From Pinus tabuliformis (lineage: Eukaryota > Streptophyta > Pinopsida > Pinales > Pinaceae): 64,000 nt of DNA. Where the stretch lies: positions 1,669,709,058-1,669,773,057 of the forward strand of contig CM062816.1 in assembly GCA_031772625.1 (NCBI GenBank), read 5' to 3'. The notes below the pieces were generated by a model. It worked only from the letters and a program-made list of their open reading frames with translations, did not search any database and was not told where the DNA came from. A program made the translations under genes and the position numbers. This document shows positions 9,296 to 19,182 of this stretch, piece by piece (position 1 is the stretch's first letter; the number at the start of each line of letters is the position of its first letter).

Positions 9296-10533
9296 CGATG
9301 TTACATTTGTGATAAAGCAAGTCACTATGTATGAGATCATGAGCATCATGATGAATGAGATCATGGACATAAAGGGCAACATGAGATCATGGACATATAG
9401 GATAGCATGATGATGATGCACACTAGTTTGAGCAGCATTATGATGGATAAAATCATGGACATGGGCAGCATGATGATAATCATGATTAGAGAAGCATGGT
9501 ACAATATGCAGTGGTGCAACTCGAAATCCCTCTGATGGCAATCAAAGGAATGACAAAATCAACAGCAAGGTAAGAGGAGAGCTGGGAATCAAGGAAGAGA
9601 CAAGCATTCAAGAAGGCTAGAAATTCTAGGATGTATTAAATGCACCTGACCTCAAAAGGAACCTAGTGTCCATCTTGGCAATGGAAGATAGAGCCTACAA
9701 GGTAACCTTCAGCAATGGCAAGGTATGTATATGGAAAAATAATGTTAAAGATGCCTTTACTCTTGGTTTTAGTGTTGGTTCATTATATCAGGTCGATGGA
9801 AGTCCGCTAGGTGTCATGTCTTGTGACACATCTCTTTAGTCCGAACTTTGGCATCGGAGGTCTACAAACCTTCATTACAAAGCTATACCCGATGTAAGAC
9901 ATGGTAACAGGGATGCCCGAATTCCAAGTAGAGAAAGAAGGTGTATGACCAGGACGTGCCAAAGGAAAGCTCAAAAGGGGACCATTCCCCTCAAGCCAAA
10001 GCAAGACCTCCGATATATTACAATTGGTTTACTCAGGCATACCTGAGGTTGGCATTAAGAGGGAGACTACTACACCACATACTCCTGAGCAGAATGGTGT
10101 GGTGGGAAGGAAGAACCACACGATGATGGAAGCTGTCCGGGCCATGCTACATGATCAAAGACTTCCAAAGTTTCTATGGGCTGAAACTACAATCACCGCC
10201 GTATATGTACAAAATCGATGCCCTCATCAAGCATTGGGTTCCTAAACTCCTGAAGAAATGTTCACCACCGGTCAAAGGGAAGTCGTGATTAGTCATGATG
10301 TCACCTTTGACGAAGATATGGCTCTCAGCAAGGTGATCAATCTTCCGACTTTGAGGAGCTCTCAAGAAGCCGACACCAGGGAATCGAAAGAAAAGGATGA
10401 TGAATCAATGCCTGATGTAGAAGAGCCCATGGATCCGATTGATCCTCCTCCATATGAGCCTTCCTCTTCTAGGAAGAGGCCTTCATGGCTTAGGGGGATA
10501 CTTGATGATTCTGAAGGACATGCTGCACCCTGA
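9296..10533 (+). pseudogene. Copia B protease/integrase remnants with internal deletion
   Basis: The zinc knuckle is followed by a His/Asp/Met-rich degenerate stretch (9330-9520) built from repeats of ATCATGGACAT. From about 9625, the segment DLKRNLVSILAMEDRAYKV matches the region before the GAG-pre-integrase domain, and SELWHRRSTNLHYKA matches that domain itself. The protease DSGA active site and the first two integrase acidic residues are missing. Integrase resumes at TPHTPEQNGVVGRKNHTMM (10070 on), where the usual NGVAER Glu region reads NGVVGRK, so the catalytic Glu is lost. The integrase tail and a Pro/Glu-rich linker (PMDPIDPPPYEPSSSRKRP) follow to a stop at 10531. Confidence 0.8.
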
Positions 10534-12120
10534 GGAACCTTCCGTCAAATTAAGAAACTTAACAAGTATCAGGGATACCTGACCATCATGAGCACGATCA
10601 TACAAAATGAGCCTTCATCATTCTCAGATATCGTCAAGCATTAAGTATGGAAGGATGCTATGACCGAAGAATATGAGTCTATCATAAAGAATGATGTTTG
10701 GGAAGTAGTTCCCAGACCCCAGGACAAGACTGTTGTTACTTCCAAATGGCTTTACAAGATAAAGCATGCAGCAGATGGAAGCACGGAAAAGTATAAGGCT
10801 CGTTTTGTTGCTCGAGGTTTCTCCCAAAAGGAAGGTATAGACTATGATGAGATATTTGCACCTGTTGCTAGATATACGACCATCCGCTCGATCATAGCCC
10901 TTGCTGCTTCACAAGGATGGAACCTACATCAGATGGATGTCAAGACTGTGTTCTTGCATGGCTCGATCAAAGAAGAGGTCTACGTGGAGCAACCCGAAGG
11001 ATTTGAGATCTATGATCGAAAATCTCATGTATGCAGGTTGAAAAAAGCTCTCTATGGATTGAAGCAAGCACCCCAAGCATGGTATGAGAGGATCGATAGC
11101 TACTTGATGAAGTTGGGATTCACTAGGAGTGAAGCCGATCCTAACCTTTACTTTAAGGTTGAAGATGACAAGCCTCTCATACTAGTATTGTATGTGGATG
11201 ACCTCTTTCTAACAGGTGCAGACCCTCTCATTCACAAATGTAAGAGGGAGCTGGCCTCTGAATTTGAAATGAAGGACCAAGGACTTGAAGTGTGGCAGAA
11301 GCCAAGGGAAATTTTCCTATCTCAAGGAAAATATGTGGTAAATATATTGGAAAGATTCGGTATGATGGACTGCAAGCCTGTGACTACCTCGAGGATCTTA
11401 ACTTTTAAAAGTTATATGGTAGTGATGTCGGACCAGATTTGGGAAATGCCTCTGAGTTTCATAAACTCATTCGCATTGATGTTCTTGGTGAACCTCCATC
11501 CAAACATATGTTTTGCAGTTAGCATTGTGAGCTCATATTTGGTTGAGCCTCACTGGATTGATGCCAATAATCTTCTGAGATATCTTCGTGGCACAATGGG
11601 TTAAGATACACTGTCGAAGATGTGAGACTACTTGGATATACTGATGCTAATTGGGCAGGCAGTGTGGTGGACCGTAAGAGCACTTCCGAGTGCTGTTTCA
11701 CCTTGGGATCTGCTTCGATATCCTGGATGAGCAGGAAGCAGAAGTCGGTGACTTTGAGCACCGCTGAAGCAGGATATACTGTTGCTAGCATGACCTCGTG
11801 TGAGGCAGTCTAGTTGCGAAAGCTCTTTAGTGAGCTGTTTGGATTTACATTGGATACCATTGTGATTCTCTATAACAACCAGAGGTGGGATTCGATTATT
11901 GAGGAATCTCGTATTCGTCGATTGCTCTAGCAGATAGACATCATCTGGGATATGGTAAGTTGATGAGCAAGGAGGCTCCATTACATTAAGATGATGTACA
12001 GGTTGATACACCTTGTCAAATCCCTGAGGAAAGATCTAATTTGTGATTTTCCCAAACGACTTGGAGTCATCAAGAAACCCTTGTACAAGGGTCCTGCATG
12101 TTGCATACATTGAGCTCTGG
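10534..12120 (+). pseudogene. Copia B reverse transcriptase and RNase H
   Basis: RT is open over 10660-11604: VWKDAMTEEYESIIKNDVWE, VARGFSQKEGIDYDEIFAPV, YGLKQAPQAWYERI and an intact LVLYVDDLFLTG box near 11185-11220. The frame ends at TAA in GTMG-stop. RNase H follows at 11622 (GYTDANWAGSVVDRKSTSECC, ISWMSRKQKSVTLSTAEA) with a TAG at 11812-11814 where AVWLRK is expected. The CDNQ motif reads YNNQ, so a catalytic Asp is lost. The C-terminus (DFPKRLGVIKKP) is shared with element C. This is the best-preserved RT in the B/C pair. Confidence 0.88.
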
Positions 12121-12189
12121 GAGCTTTGAGGGCTTGTGGTTCTTACTGGAGCAACATATGACCAAAGGGTGACTCACCCTCCCCTGGTG

Positions 12190-12545
12190 GTGCACACTGG
12201 AACAAGATGATTCGCTCTCTTGTGGGACAAGATGATTCGCTCTCTTGTGGAACAGGATGATTCGCTCTCCTGTGTAGCAGGATGATTAGTTCTCCTGTGA
12301 GGCCTGGATTGATGTGTTCTCCATGGCAGCCTGGATTGATGTGTTCTCCATGGCAATTGTAGCAGGATTGATGTGTTCTCCTATGAGGCCTGGATTGATG
12401 TGTTCTCCATGGCAATTGTAACAGGATTGATGTGTTCTCCTGTGAGGCCTGGATTGATGTGTTCTCCATGGCAATTGTAGCAGGATTGATGTGTTCTCCT
12501 GTGAGGACAAGATTGATTAGTTCTCCTCTCGAGGCATCCTACCCA
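12190..12545 (+). repeat. 59-bp tandem repeat between B RNase H and its 3' LTR
   Basis: The sequence alternates two modules, GGATTGATGTGTTCTCC plus either TGTGAGGCCT or ATGGCAATTGTAGCA, in units of about 59 bp. It is preceded by shorter repeats of GATGATTCGCTCTC (12205-12290). The same array occurs in element C in opposite orientation (17000-17300). Because 59 is not a multiple of three, the array is open in several frames, but it is unlikely to be protein coding. Confidence 0.88.
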
Positions 12546-12671
12546 TGCAGTCTAGGACTCATGGGAAGTACATCTCATCTGATCAATGAGCAGGGAAATG
12601 AAGTTAGGGACCATAGTAGTACCGATGGACACATCGTTGTAACTACCGTACTCACTACGCTAGGATGACCT

Positions 12672-12935
12672 CCATTGATCTGGGATCAATGATACTGGTC
12701 TGGGACCAGTGGTAGGAGTTGTACCATACTATGACGCTGACTTCGGGTCGGTTGAGACTGGTCTGGGATTAGTGGTACATACTCTGAGACTGACTTTGAG
12801 TCAGTGGAGGATGGTATTGGTCTGGGACCATTGGAGTTGTACTCACTATGACGCTGACTTTGGGTTGGTTGAGACTGGTCTGGGACCAGTGGTACATACT
12901 CTGAGACTGACTTTGAGTCAGTATGATACATCCTC
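12672..12935 (+). repeat. Array of short hairpins in B (ACTGGTC-TGG-GACCAGT)
   Basis: The 17-bp interrupted palindrome ACTGGTCTGGGACCAGT, or a close variant, appears near 12691, 12757, 12818 and 12874, preceded by ATTGATCTGGGATCAAT at 12674, a variant with compensating changes. Between hairpins lie repeats of GACGCTGACTT and GAGACTGACTTTGAGTCAGT. A matching array lies in C. Confidence 0.85.
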
Positions 12936-12959
12936 GATCATCTCTTCTTCTTCATAATT

Positions 12960-13085
12960 CGGACAAAAGCAGAGTAGAACAGAACAATGCAAGAGCAGAG
13001 CAGAACAGAACAAAACAGTACAGATCAGTGCAGGGCAGAACAAGACAAAGCAGAAAAGGAAAAATAGAGCAGAACAGGGCAACGG
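12960..13085 (+). repeat. Purine-rich AGCAGA/GAACA repeat in B
   Basis: This is a low-complexity stretch of degenerate pentamers (AGCAG, AACAG, AACAA) just before the polypurine tract. The equivalent place in C (16209-16440) is a purer and longer version. Nothing coding is supported. Confidence 0.75.
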
Positions 13086-13174
13086 TCAGGCTGTACAAGG
13101 TAGTGCATTTGATGGATGAATAGTAACGACCAATAGGCAGATTGCAGATGAAGTTCTCCATGGTTGAGAGGGAG

Positions 13175-14132
13175 TGTTAAAATTGGCAACCAGGGCAAAA
13201 CTTCATGTGGGTCATCTTATTCATGGCTAATAATATTTTTATTAGATTCCTCTCGTCGAGAGGTGTAGGATTGATATAAAGATCATCCAATCCGATAAGT
13301 ATTCATGGAGATATGAATTTATTTTGATTATGGAATTATTATCAAGCCGACCTACAACTCATGTAGGCTCAGAAGCCCAACAGTCACATCTATTCACCCA
13401 CCAACGTTGTGTATAAATATAAGAGGACTTTTCCTCATTTAGTCTCACTGATCTCATCACATCTCTCTCTCTCTACTGTGCAGATATGAGTCTCTTCTCT
13501 ACTGCGCTGAAATGGGTCTCTCTCTCTCACACATGTGAAGCCGGAAGCTATTGAATTTGAAGCTGCAACTGCAGAAGTAAAGATTGACTTGCATGGCCTA
13601 GAAGATCTCCTCTTTGGAACTGCACTGTAGGTTCATCTGAACCTCCTTTGAAAGCCGCAACTTTTGGTGGTGGAATGAAGTCAATCCGACGAACGGTTTG
13701 CAAGATATCGACTGCCCTAGTTTGAAGCCGGAAACTGCTGAAACTGAAGCTGCAACTGCAGAAGTAAAGATTGACTTGCGTGGCCTAGAAGATCTCCTCT
13801 TTGGAACTACGATGTAGGTTCATCTGAACCTCCTTTGAAAGCCGCAACTTTTGGTGGTGGAATGAAGTCAATCCGACGAACGGTTTGCAAGATATCGACT
13901 GCCCTAGTTTGAAGCCGGAAACTGCTGAAACTGAAGCTGCAACTGCAGAAGTAAAGATTGACTTGCGTGGCCTAGAAGATCTCCTCATCTGAACTGCGAT
14001 GTAGGTTCATTTGGACCTCCTCTGGAAGCTAAAACTTTTGGTGGTGGAATGAAGTCAATCCGACTGTCGTTTGTGAGATATGGTCTGCCCTAGTTTGATA
14101 ATGAAGCCGCTAATGCTGATGCTACTGATCTA
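13175..14132 (+). mobile_element. 3' LTR of Copia B (3' end missing), preceded by polypurine tract
   Basis: GTTGAGAGGGAG at 13163-13174 is the polypurine tract, and the LTR starts TGTTAAAATTGG at 13175. U3 contains a TATA-like TGTATAAATATAAG near 13409-13422, followed by CT-rich sequence, which fits a transcription start region. The 187-bp repeats follow. By comparison with the left LTR, the inverted-repeat end and terminal TTAACA are replaced after about 14118 by sequence running into the end of the C LTR. Confidence 0.85.
13535..14118 (+). repeat. 187-bp tandem repeat in the right LTR of B
   Basis: A partial unit (13535-13606) and full units anchored at 13607 and 13794 are followed by a diverged partial unit from 13981. 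The period is 187 bp. It corresponds to the array at 7870-8380. Confidence 0.92.
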
Positions 14133-16141
14133 GGGTATGTTCCTAGAGCAATTTATTTAAATTTTCACAGTTAGCAATCACATCAGCATTACGATAAACT
14201 GTAGATAGAACATAAATATAATATGCAGAAGACAAGCCAAGACAAGAGGACACAAGATATGGCGCAAGCCAGGGACAAACCCCACAATGTGTGGGGAAAC
14301 CCTTTGATCAAATCTTCTTTTATCTTCAAAGTTCAGCAGAGAAAGAGAGAGAGAGAGAGAGAGTACAATTACAACAAAAGTCAACACTTTGACTTGTCTA
14401 GATCTAAGCATAGATCATCTTCTATAACAATGAGATCAGTTGAAGACATTCTGCTTCAACTAATACCTATCATCGTGCTGCATCTGGTCCTCTAGTTGCA
14501 CTACTGCATACTGCACCATGTTGCTGTCCATGTCCATGATCTTGTCCATCATAATGTTGCTCTGCTATGATGAGAGGATTATACACCATGACTGTTCCTA
14601 GAGGCTGAGATGATCTTAGTACCTTGAGATCATAACTGCACCTTACTATATTCTAAGATTATGATCCTGCCTCTTACCTTTGGTGAGAATGACATATTGG
14701 AGCATCATTTAATACTTGAAGTCACAGCTGTACAGGTTGTATGTCACTATGATCTATATACCGAGATCTTCTTTTCAACGTGACATAGCACATCAAGACC
14801 GTTCTTAGATGTGCCCAACGTATACAGTTTCCATGATCTCTGTATAAAGTCCTTTAATGATTTGCGTATGTGTCATCATGTACAGCATACATGAGCTTCC
14901 ATTATATGTCTCTATAACTGCATTTTACTTGACAGATTTGACTGCGTTTGAGTGCCACTATTGACTGCGTATGACCTGCATAGAATCTTCATGATCTGCG
15001 TATAAATATCATTATGTACAACATATATGAGTCTCCCTGATCTGCGTATGAGTGTATAGGGTTTTCCATGAATAACGTATCAGGTTTCCATGATCTGTGC
15101 ATATATATAGTGCCTTCATTAACAGAGTTAAGGGCTGCTTGGATAGTGTACAATGCCTCCGTATATGACTGAGTTAAGGGCTATTCCTATTGACTGCATA
15201 TAACAGCGTACTTCATAAATAGCGTATTACTGTTTCATATACCTTGCTGCGTAGGTTATCTCAATGATCAGCGTATATATATATATTGCTACGTTCATTG
15301 CCTGGGTATATATATAGGTATTTGCCATTGCCTTCATGACTGCGTGATGACAGCGTATCTATGTTTGTTTTTTTGTTTGTTATTTCATTGACCAGTGTTA
15401 TGTCCCATTGACCTGCGTCTGGGTGCTTCATGAAGATCGTAGATAACAGCGACTGTGGTTATGACTGCGGCTAGGTGAGCAGCGTATATCATTGCTGCGT
15501 TCATCTCAGCATCCAACGAGCAGCGTTTGTATATGTATTGACTGCAGCTAGGTGAGCAGCGTATATCATTGCTGCGTTCATCTCAGCATCCAACAAGCAT
15601 CGTATATATATATATTGACTATGGTTAGGTGAGCAGCATACATATATTTCATTGAACCCATACTGCGTATACAGTGATCGCCAACATATATATATGAACC
15701 CATACTGCGTATTTGAACAGCATATCCCTTGTATTGGGTCTGTTTGTTGGCTCATCCTCATATGCTTGTAGTTTCCTGCGATTAGGGCATCACCCTTGAG
15801 CCAGCGTATCTTTAGGTTCTCTCCTTCCAAAAACCCAGACGTGGAGAGGAGATCACCTTAAGAATACGTGTGCCAATTGACATCAAAAACTTTTCTATTT
15901 ATACTAAAGAGAGGATGATGAATAGACACGACGTTTGGGCTTCTTGAGCCTACCTTAATTGCTGGTCGGCTAGATAATAAATCCATAATCAAAATAAATT
16001 CATATCTCCATAAATACTTATCGGAATTGGATGATCTTTGGATCAATCCTACACCTCTCGACGAGAGGGATCCAATAAAAATATCAGCTGCCATAAATAC
16101 GTTGACCCACATGGAGTTTGGCCCTAGTTGCCAATTTAACA
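14133..16141 (-). mobile_element. 3' LTR of element C
   Basis: This closely matches 19183-21209. It starts on the minus strand with TGTTAAATTGGCAAC at 16141, next to the polypurine tract TTGAGAGGGAG (plus 16142-16152). Its last bases lack the TTAACA terminus seen in the 5' LTR and run into the B LTR at about 14133. The shared sequence includes a GA-microsatellite near 14340, the segment homologous to B gag-side sequence (14495-14563) and many CTGCGTAT-like motifs. Confidence 0.88.
15471..15720 (-). repeat. 77-bp tandem repeat and GCGTAT motif cluster in the C LTR
   Basis: The phrase (C/T)TAGGTGAGC is spaced at 15471, 15548 and 15625, an exact 77-bp period. The other LTR has the same units at 20537, 20614 and 20693, where a longer TA run adds two bases. 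Around it (about 14800-15800), the octamer CTGCGTAT or CAGCGTAT recurs roughly every 30-60 bp in degenerate form. Confidence 0.85.
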
Positions 16142-16208
16142 CTCCCTCTCAACTAGGGAGAACTCCATCCACTGATCCATATGTACGAATGTACTATCTC
16201 TGCCATTA

Positions 16209-16440
16209 GTGCCTTGCACTACTCTGCCTAGCTCTGCTGGCTCTACTCAGCTCTGCTGGCTTTGCTCTGCTCTGCTCAGCTCTGTTGGCTCGGCTCTGCT
16301 CTGCTCAGCGCTGCTGGCTCTGCTAGCGCTGCTGGCTCTGCTAGCTCTGCTCTGCTCAGCGCTGCTGGCTCTGCTCTGCTCATCTCTACTGGCTCTACTC
16401 TGCTAGCTTTGCTCTGTTGGCTCTGCTCTGCTCTACTCAT
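16209..16440 (-). repeat. CTCTG/GCTGG low-complexity repeat in C
   Basis: Short units CTCTGCT, GGCTCTG and CAGCGCTG are repeated for about 230 bp, the complement of the AGCAG-type repeat of B. Translations give Leu/Ala/Ser-only peptides, typical of repeat artefacts. It lies just inside the polypurine tract. Confidence 0.85.
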
Positions 16441-16519
16441 CTCTGTTGAACTATGAAGAAGAAGAATTGATCGAGAATGAGTCATATCATTCTCCACTAA
16501 CCTAAAGTCATTCTCAGAG

Positions 16520-16845
16520 TGCATACCACTAGTCCCAGACCAGTCTCAGCTGACCCGAAGTCAGCGTCATAGTAAGTACCACTCCTACCACTGGTCCCAG
16601 ACCAGTATCGCAGTCTCAGAGAGTGTACCACTGGTCCCAGACCAGTCTCAACCGACCTGAAGTCAGCGTCATTGTATGTACCACTCTCACTGGTCCCAGA
16701 CCAGTACTGCACTGACACGAAGTCAGTCTCGGAGTATGTACCACTGGTCCCAGACCAGTCTCAGCCGACTCGAAGTCAGCGTCATAGCATGTACAACTCC
16801 TACCACTGGTCCCAGACCAGTATCATTGATCCCAGATCAATGGAG
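16520..16845 (-). repeat. Array of short hairpins in C (ACTGGTC-CCA-GACCAGT)
   Basis: ACTGGTCCCAGACCAGT, or a near variant, occurs near 16528, 16590, 16629, 16687, 16741 and 16804, followed by ATTGATCCCAGATCAAT at about 16824. It is the reverse complement of the B array and is longer. Spacers carry GAAGTCAGCGTCAT. Confidence 0.88.
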
Positions 16846-16999
16846 GACATCCTAGCGTAGGGAGTACGGTAGATACAACGATGCGTCCATCGATACTACT
16901 ATGGTCCCTAACTTCATTTCCCTGCTCATTGATCAGATGAGAGGTACTTCCCATGAGTCCCAGACTGCATGGGTAGGATGCCTCGATAGGAGAACTTAA

Positions 17000-17300
17000 T
17001 CAATCATGTCCTCACAGGAGAACACATCAATCCTGCTACAATCGCCATGGAGAACACATCAATCCAGGTTGCCATGGAGAACACATCAATCCAGGCCTCA
17101 CAAGAGAACACATCAATCCTGCTACAATCGCCATGGAGAAGACATCAATCCAGGCCTCACAGGAGAACACATCAATCCTGCTACAATCGCCATGGAGAAC
17201 ACATCAATCCAGGCCTCACAGGAGAACACATCAATCCTGCTACAATCGCCATGGAGAACACATCAATCCAGGCCTCACAGGAGAACTAATCATCCTGCTA
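17000..17300 (-). repeat. 59-bp tandem repeat in C
   Basis: The phrase AATCCTGCTACAATCG is spaced exactly 59 bp apart (TCCTG at 17117, 17176, 17235), after one 86-bp unit with an extra 27-bp module. It is the reverse complement of the array at 12190-12545. Three overlapping open frames here (17006-17401, 17047-17289, 17133-17432) are products of a period not divisible by three. Confidence 0.9.
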
Positions 17301-17399
17301 CACAAGAGAGCGAATCATCTTGTCCCACAAGAGAGCGAATCATCTTGTCCCACAAGAGAGCGAATCATCTTGTTTCAGTGCACACCACCAGGGGAGGGT

Positions 17400-18470
17400 G
17401 AGTCACCCTGTGGTCGTATGTTGCTCCAATAGAACTGCAAGCCCCCCAAAGCTCCTAGAGCTCAATGTATGCAGCATGCAGGACCCTTTTACAAAGGTCT
17501 CTCGACGACTCCAAGTCGTTCGGGAAAATCACAAATTTGATCTTTCCTCAGGGCTCTGTCCTGTACATCATCTCAGTGTGATGGAGCCTCCTTGATCATC
17601 GACTTACCATATCCCAGATAAGGCAGTAATTGATGTCTATCTGCTGGAGCAATTGTCAAATATGGGATTCCTCAATAATCGAATCCCATCTCTGGTTGTC
17701 ACAGAGATTCACAGTGGTATTCATCATGTGTACAAACAGCTCACTGAAGAGCTTCAGCAACCAGACTGCCTCACAGAAGGCCATACTATCAGCAATGTAT
17801 TCTGCCTTGGTGGTGCTCAGAGTCACCGACTTCTGCTTCCTGCTCATCCAGGATATCAAGGCAGATTCCAAACAGCACTGAGAAGTGCTCTAGTGATCCT
17901 CCATACTTCCTGCCCACTCATCATTCGAATAATCATGTGGTTTCATATTTCCGACAGTGTATCTCAATTCATGAGAGATTGTGCCCTGAAGATATCTTAG
18001 AAGATTCTTGGCACCAATCTAGTGAGGCTCAACCAAATATGAGCTCACCATGCTAACTGCAACACATATGTCTGAACGGAGGTTCTCCAAGAACATCAAC
18101 GCGAATGAGTTTATGAAACTCAAAGGCATTTCCCAAATCTGGTCCGACATCATTACCATATAACTTCTGAAAGTTAAGATCCTTGAGGCAGTCACAAGCT
18201 TGCATCTTATCTTACCACATTCAGAATCCAACTCCCTCTGTCTCCTATAAATGAGAGGGTCTGCACCTGTCAGACATAGGTGCCGGTATGAGAGGTTTAT
18301 CATCCACAACCTTCGAGTAATGGTTTCACTCCTAGTGAATCTCAGCTGCATTAGACAGCTATCAATCCTCTCATATTATGCCTGAGGTGTTTTTCTTCAA
18401 GCCATAGAGGGCTTTCTTCCACCTGTATACATGAGATTCCTTGATCATGATTCTCAAACTCCTCGGGTTG
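17400..18470 (-). pseudogene. Copia C RNase H and reverse transcriptase fragments
   Basis: On the minus strand, RT pieces are LRFTRSE and a damaged LTGADPLIYRRQRELDSE (18351-18230); the YVDD box is broken. They are followed by a FINSFALMFLENL segment near 18110 and RNase H ISWMSRKQKSVTLSTTKAEY with a preserved CDNQRWDS motif (17871-17656). Frames change several times. The C-terminal part continues to about 17440 with sequence shared with B. It is non-functional. Confidence 0.85.
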
Positions 18471-19170
18471 TTCCAAACCTGTGAACCTGCTGCATGAGGG
18501 GAATGGTACCCTTATAATATTTTCCTTTGGTACATTTCAGACATGTACCTTCATGTTTCCTTTTGAATTCAAGCATCCTAGTCACCATTTGACTCACAGA
18601 CCTCTAGAGCTGAGTCAATGGACATGGTCCCCAGTGGACTTCCTGCAACTTGATACAACCCTGAACTCAAAAAAATCTTTAAAAGATCTATTTTCAAACA
18701 CGTACCTTTCCATTGATAAGTGCCACCCTGCAACCTTTGACTTCCATTATGGACATCAGGTTCGATCAGGTACATAAAAGAGATTTTGGGGTTCCTTGCT
18801 TTCGTGGAAGAGTCGACCATTTCCTTGATGACCTGCATTACCAGTCATTCTTTTGATCATTGAAGATGTCCCAGGAATGATTGTTATCTTCATCAAGAGA
18901 TGTGTTTCTGCCATTCGGACACTCCTCCGCATAACAGCCGAACTTATTTCAACAAGGCATCCGCCTTTCCTTCCACCCTTAGATCCGAACTTCTCAATGA
19001 AGTGATCTTAAGATGGACCATCAAAATCTTCCACTGCGCCATTTTGATAACATTCTTTGCTTTGAATTCACCCTCGGTGAATTATGAGGAACCCATTGAT
19101 CCTTCTGTCTTGTCCCAACTGTCTTCGGTGATTGCTATTTCACTCTTGCTTGGGCATTGTCTTCACCTCA
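18471..19170 (-). pseudogene. Copia C gag/protease/integrase remnant
   Basis: Only about 700 bp separate the primer-binding site from RT. The start shares a gag-like leader with B (GAGGTGAAGA, then a MGSS-like start near 19106). Later pieces such as VAGGTYQWKG (18760 region) resemble the segment between protease and integrase in Copia elements. No complete domain can be read. Most of gag, protease and integrase has been deleted. Confidence 0.6.
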
Positions 19171-19182
19171 GCTCTGATACCA
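19171..19182 (-). promoter_or_regulatory. Primer-binding site of C
   Basis: Minus-strand TGGTATCAGAGC is a perfect complement to the initiator tRNA-Met 3' end. It sits directly next to the LTR end AACTTAACA. Confidence 0.92.

Larger units (their letters stand above)
7870..14132 (+). mobile_element. Copia element B, plus strand, truncated at both outer ends
   Basis: Parts in order: a 5'-truncated LTR (7870-8507), primer-binding site, gag, a protease/integrase remnant with a deletion, RT, RNase H, a 1.1-kb non-coding repeat-rich region, polypurine tract and a 3' LTR from 13175 that lacks its normal end. The 3' LTR begins TGTTAAAATTGGCAAC, close to TGTTAAATTGGCAAC of element C, so B and C belong to one family. 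B faces C tail to tail at about 14132. The internal domain is about 4.65 kb. Stops and deletions show it is not autonomous. Confidence 0.9.

Noticed and set aside
16209-16524. Leu/Ala/Ser and Glu/Ala/Ser-rich open frames
   Set aside because: Products of the CTCTG/GCTGG low-complexity repeat; no conserved features.
12672-16845. CRISPR-like look of regularly repeated palindromes
   Set aside because: Spacers are themselves repeats, spacing is irregular, the genome is a plant, and the arrays sit inside Copia elements.
17006-17432. Three overlapping open frames, up to 131 codons, rich in Ser, Gln, His and Arg
   Set aside because: They are translations of a 59-bp tandem repeat in a retroelement non-coding region; no domain, and all frames are open for the same reason.
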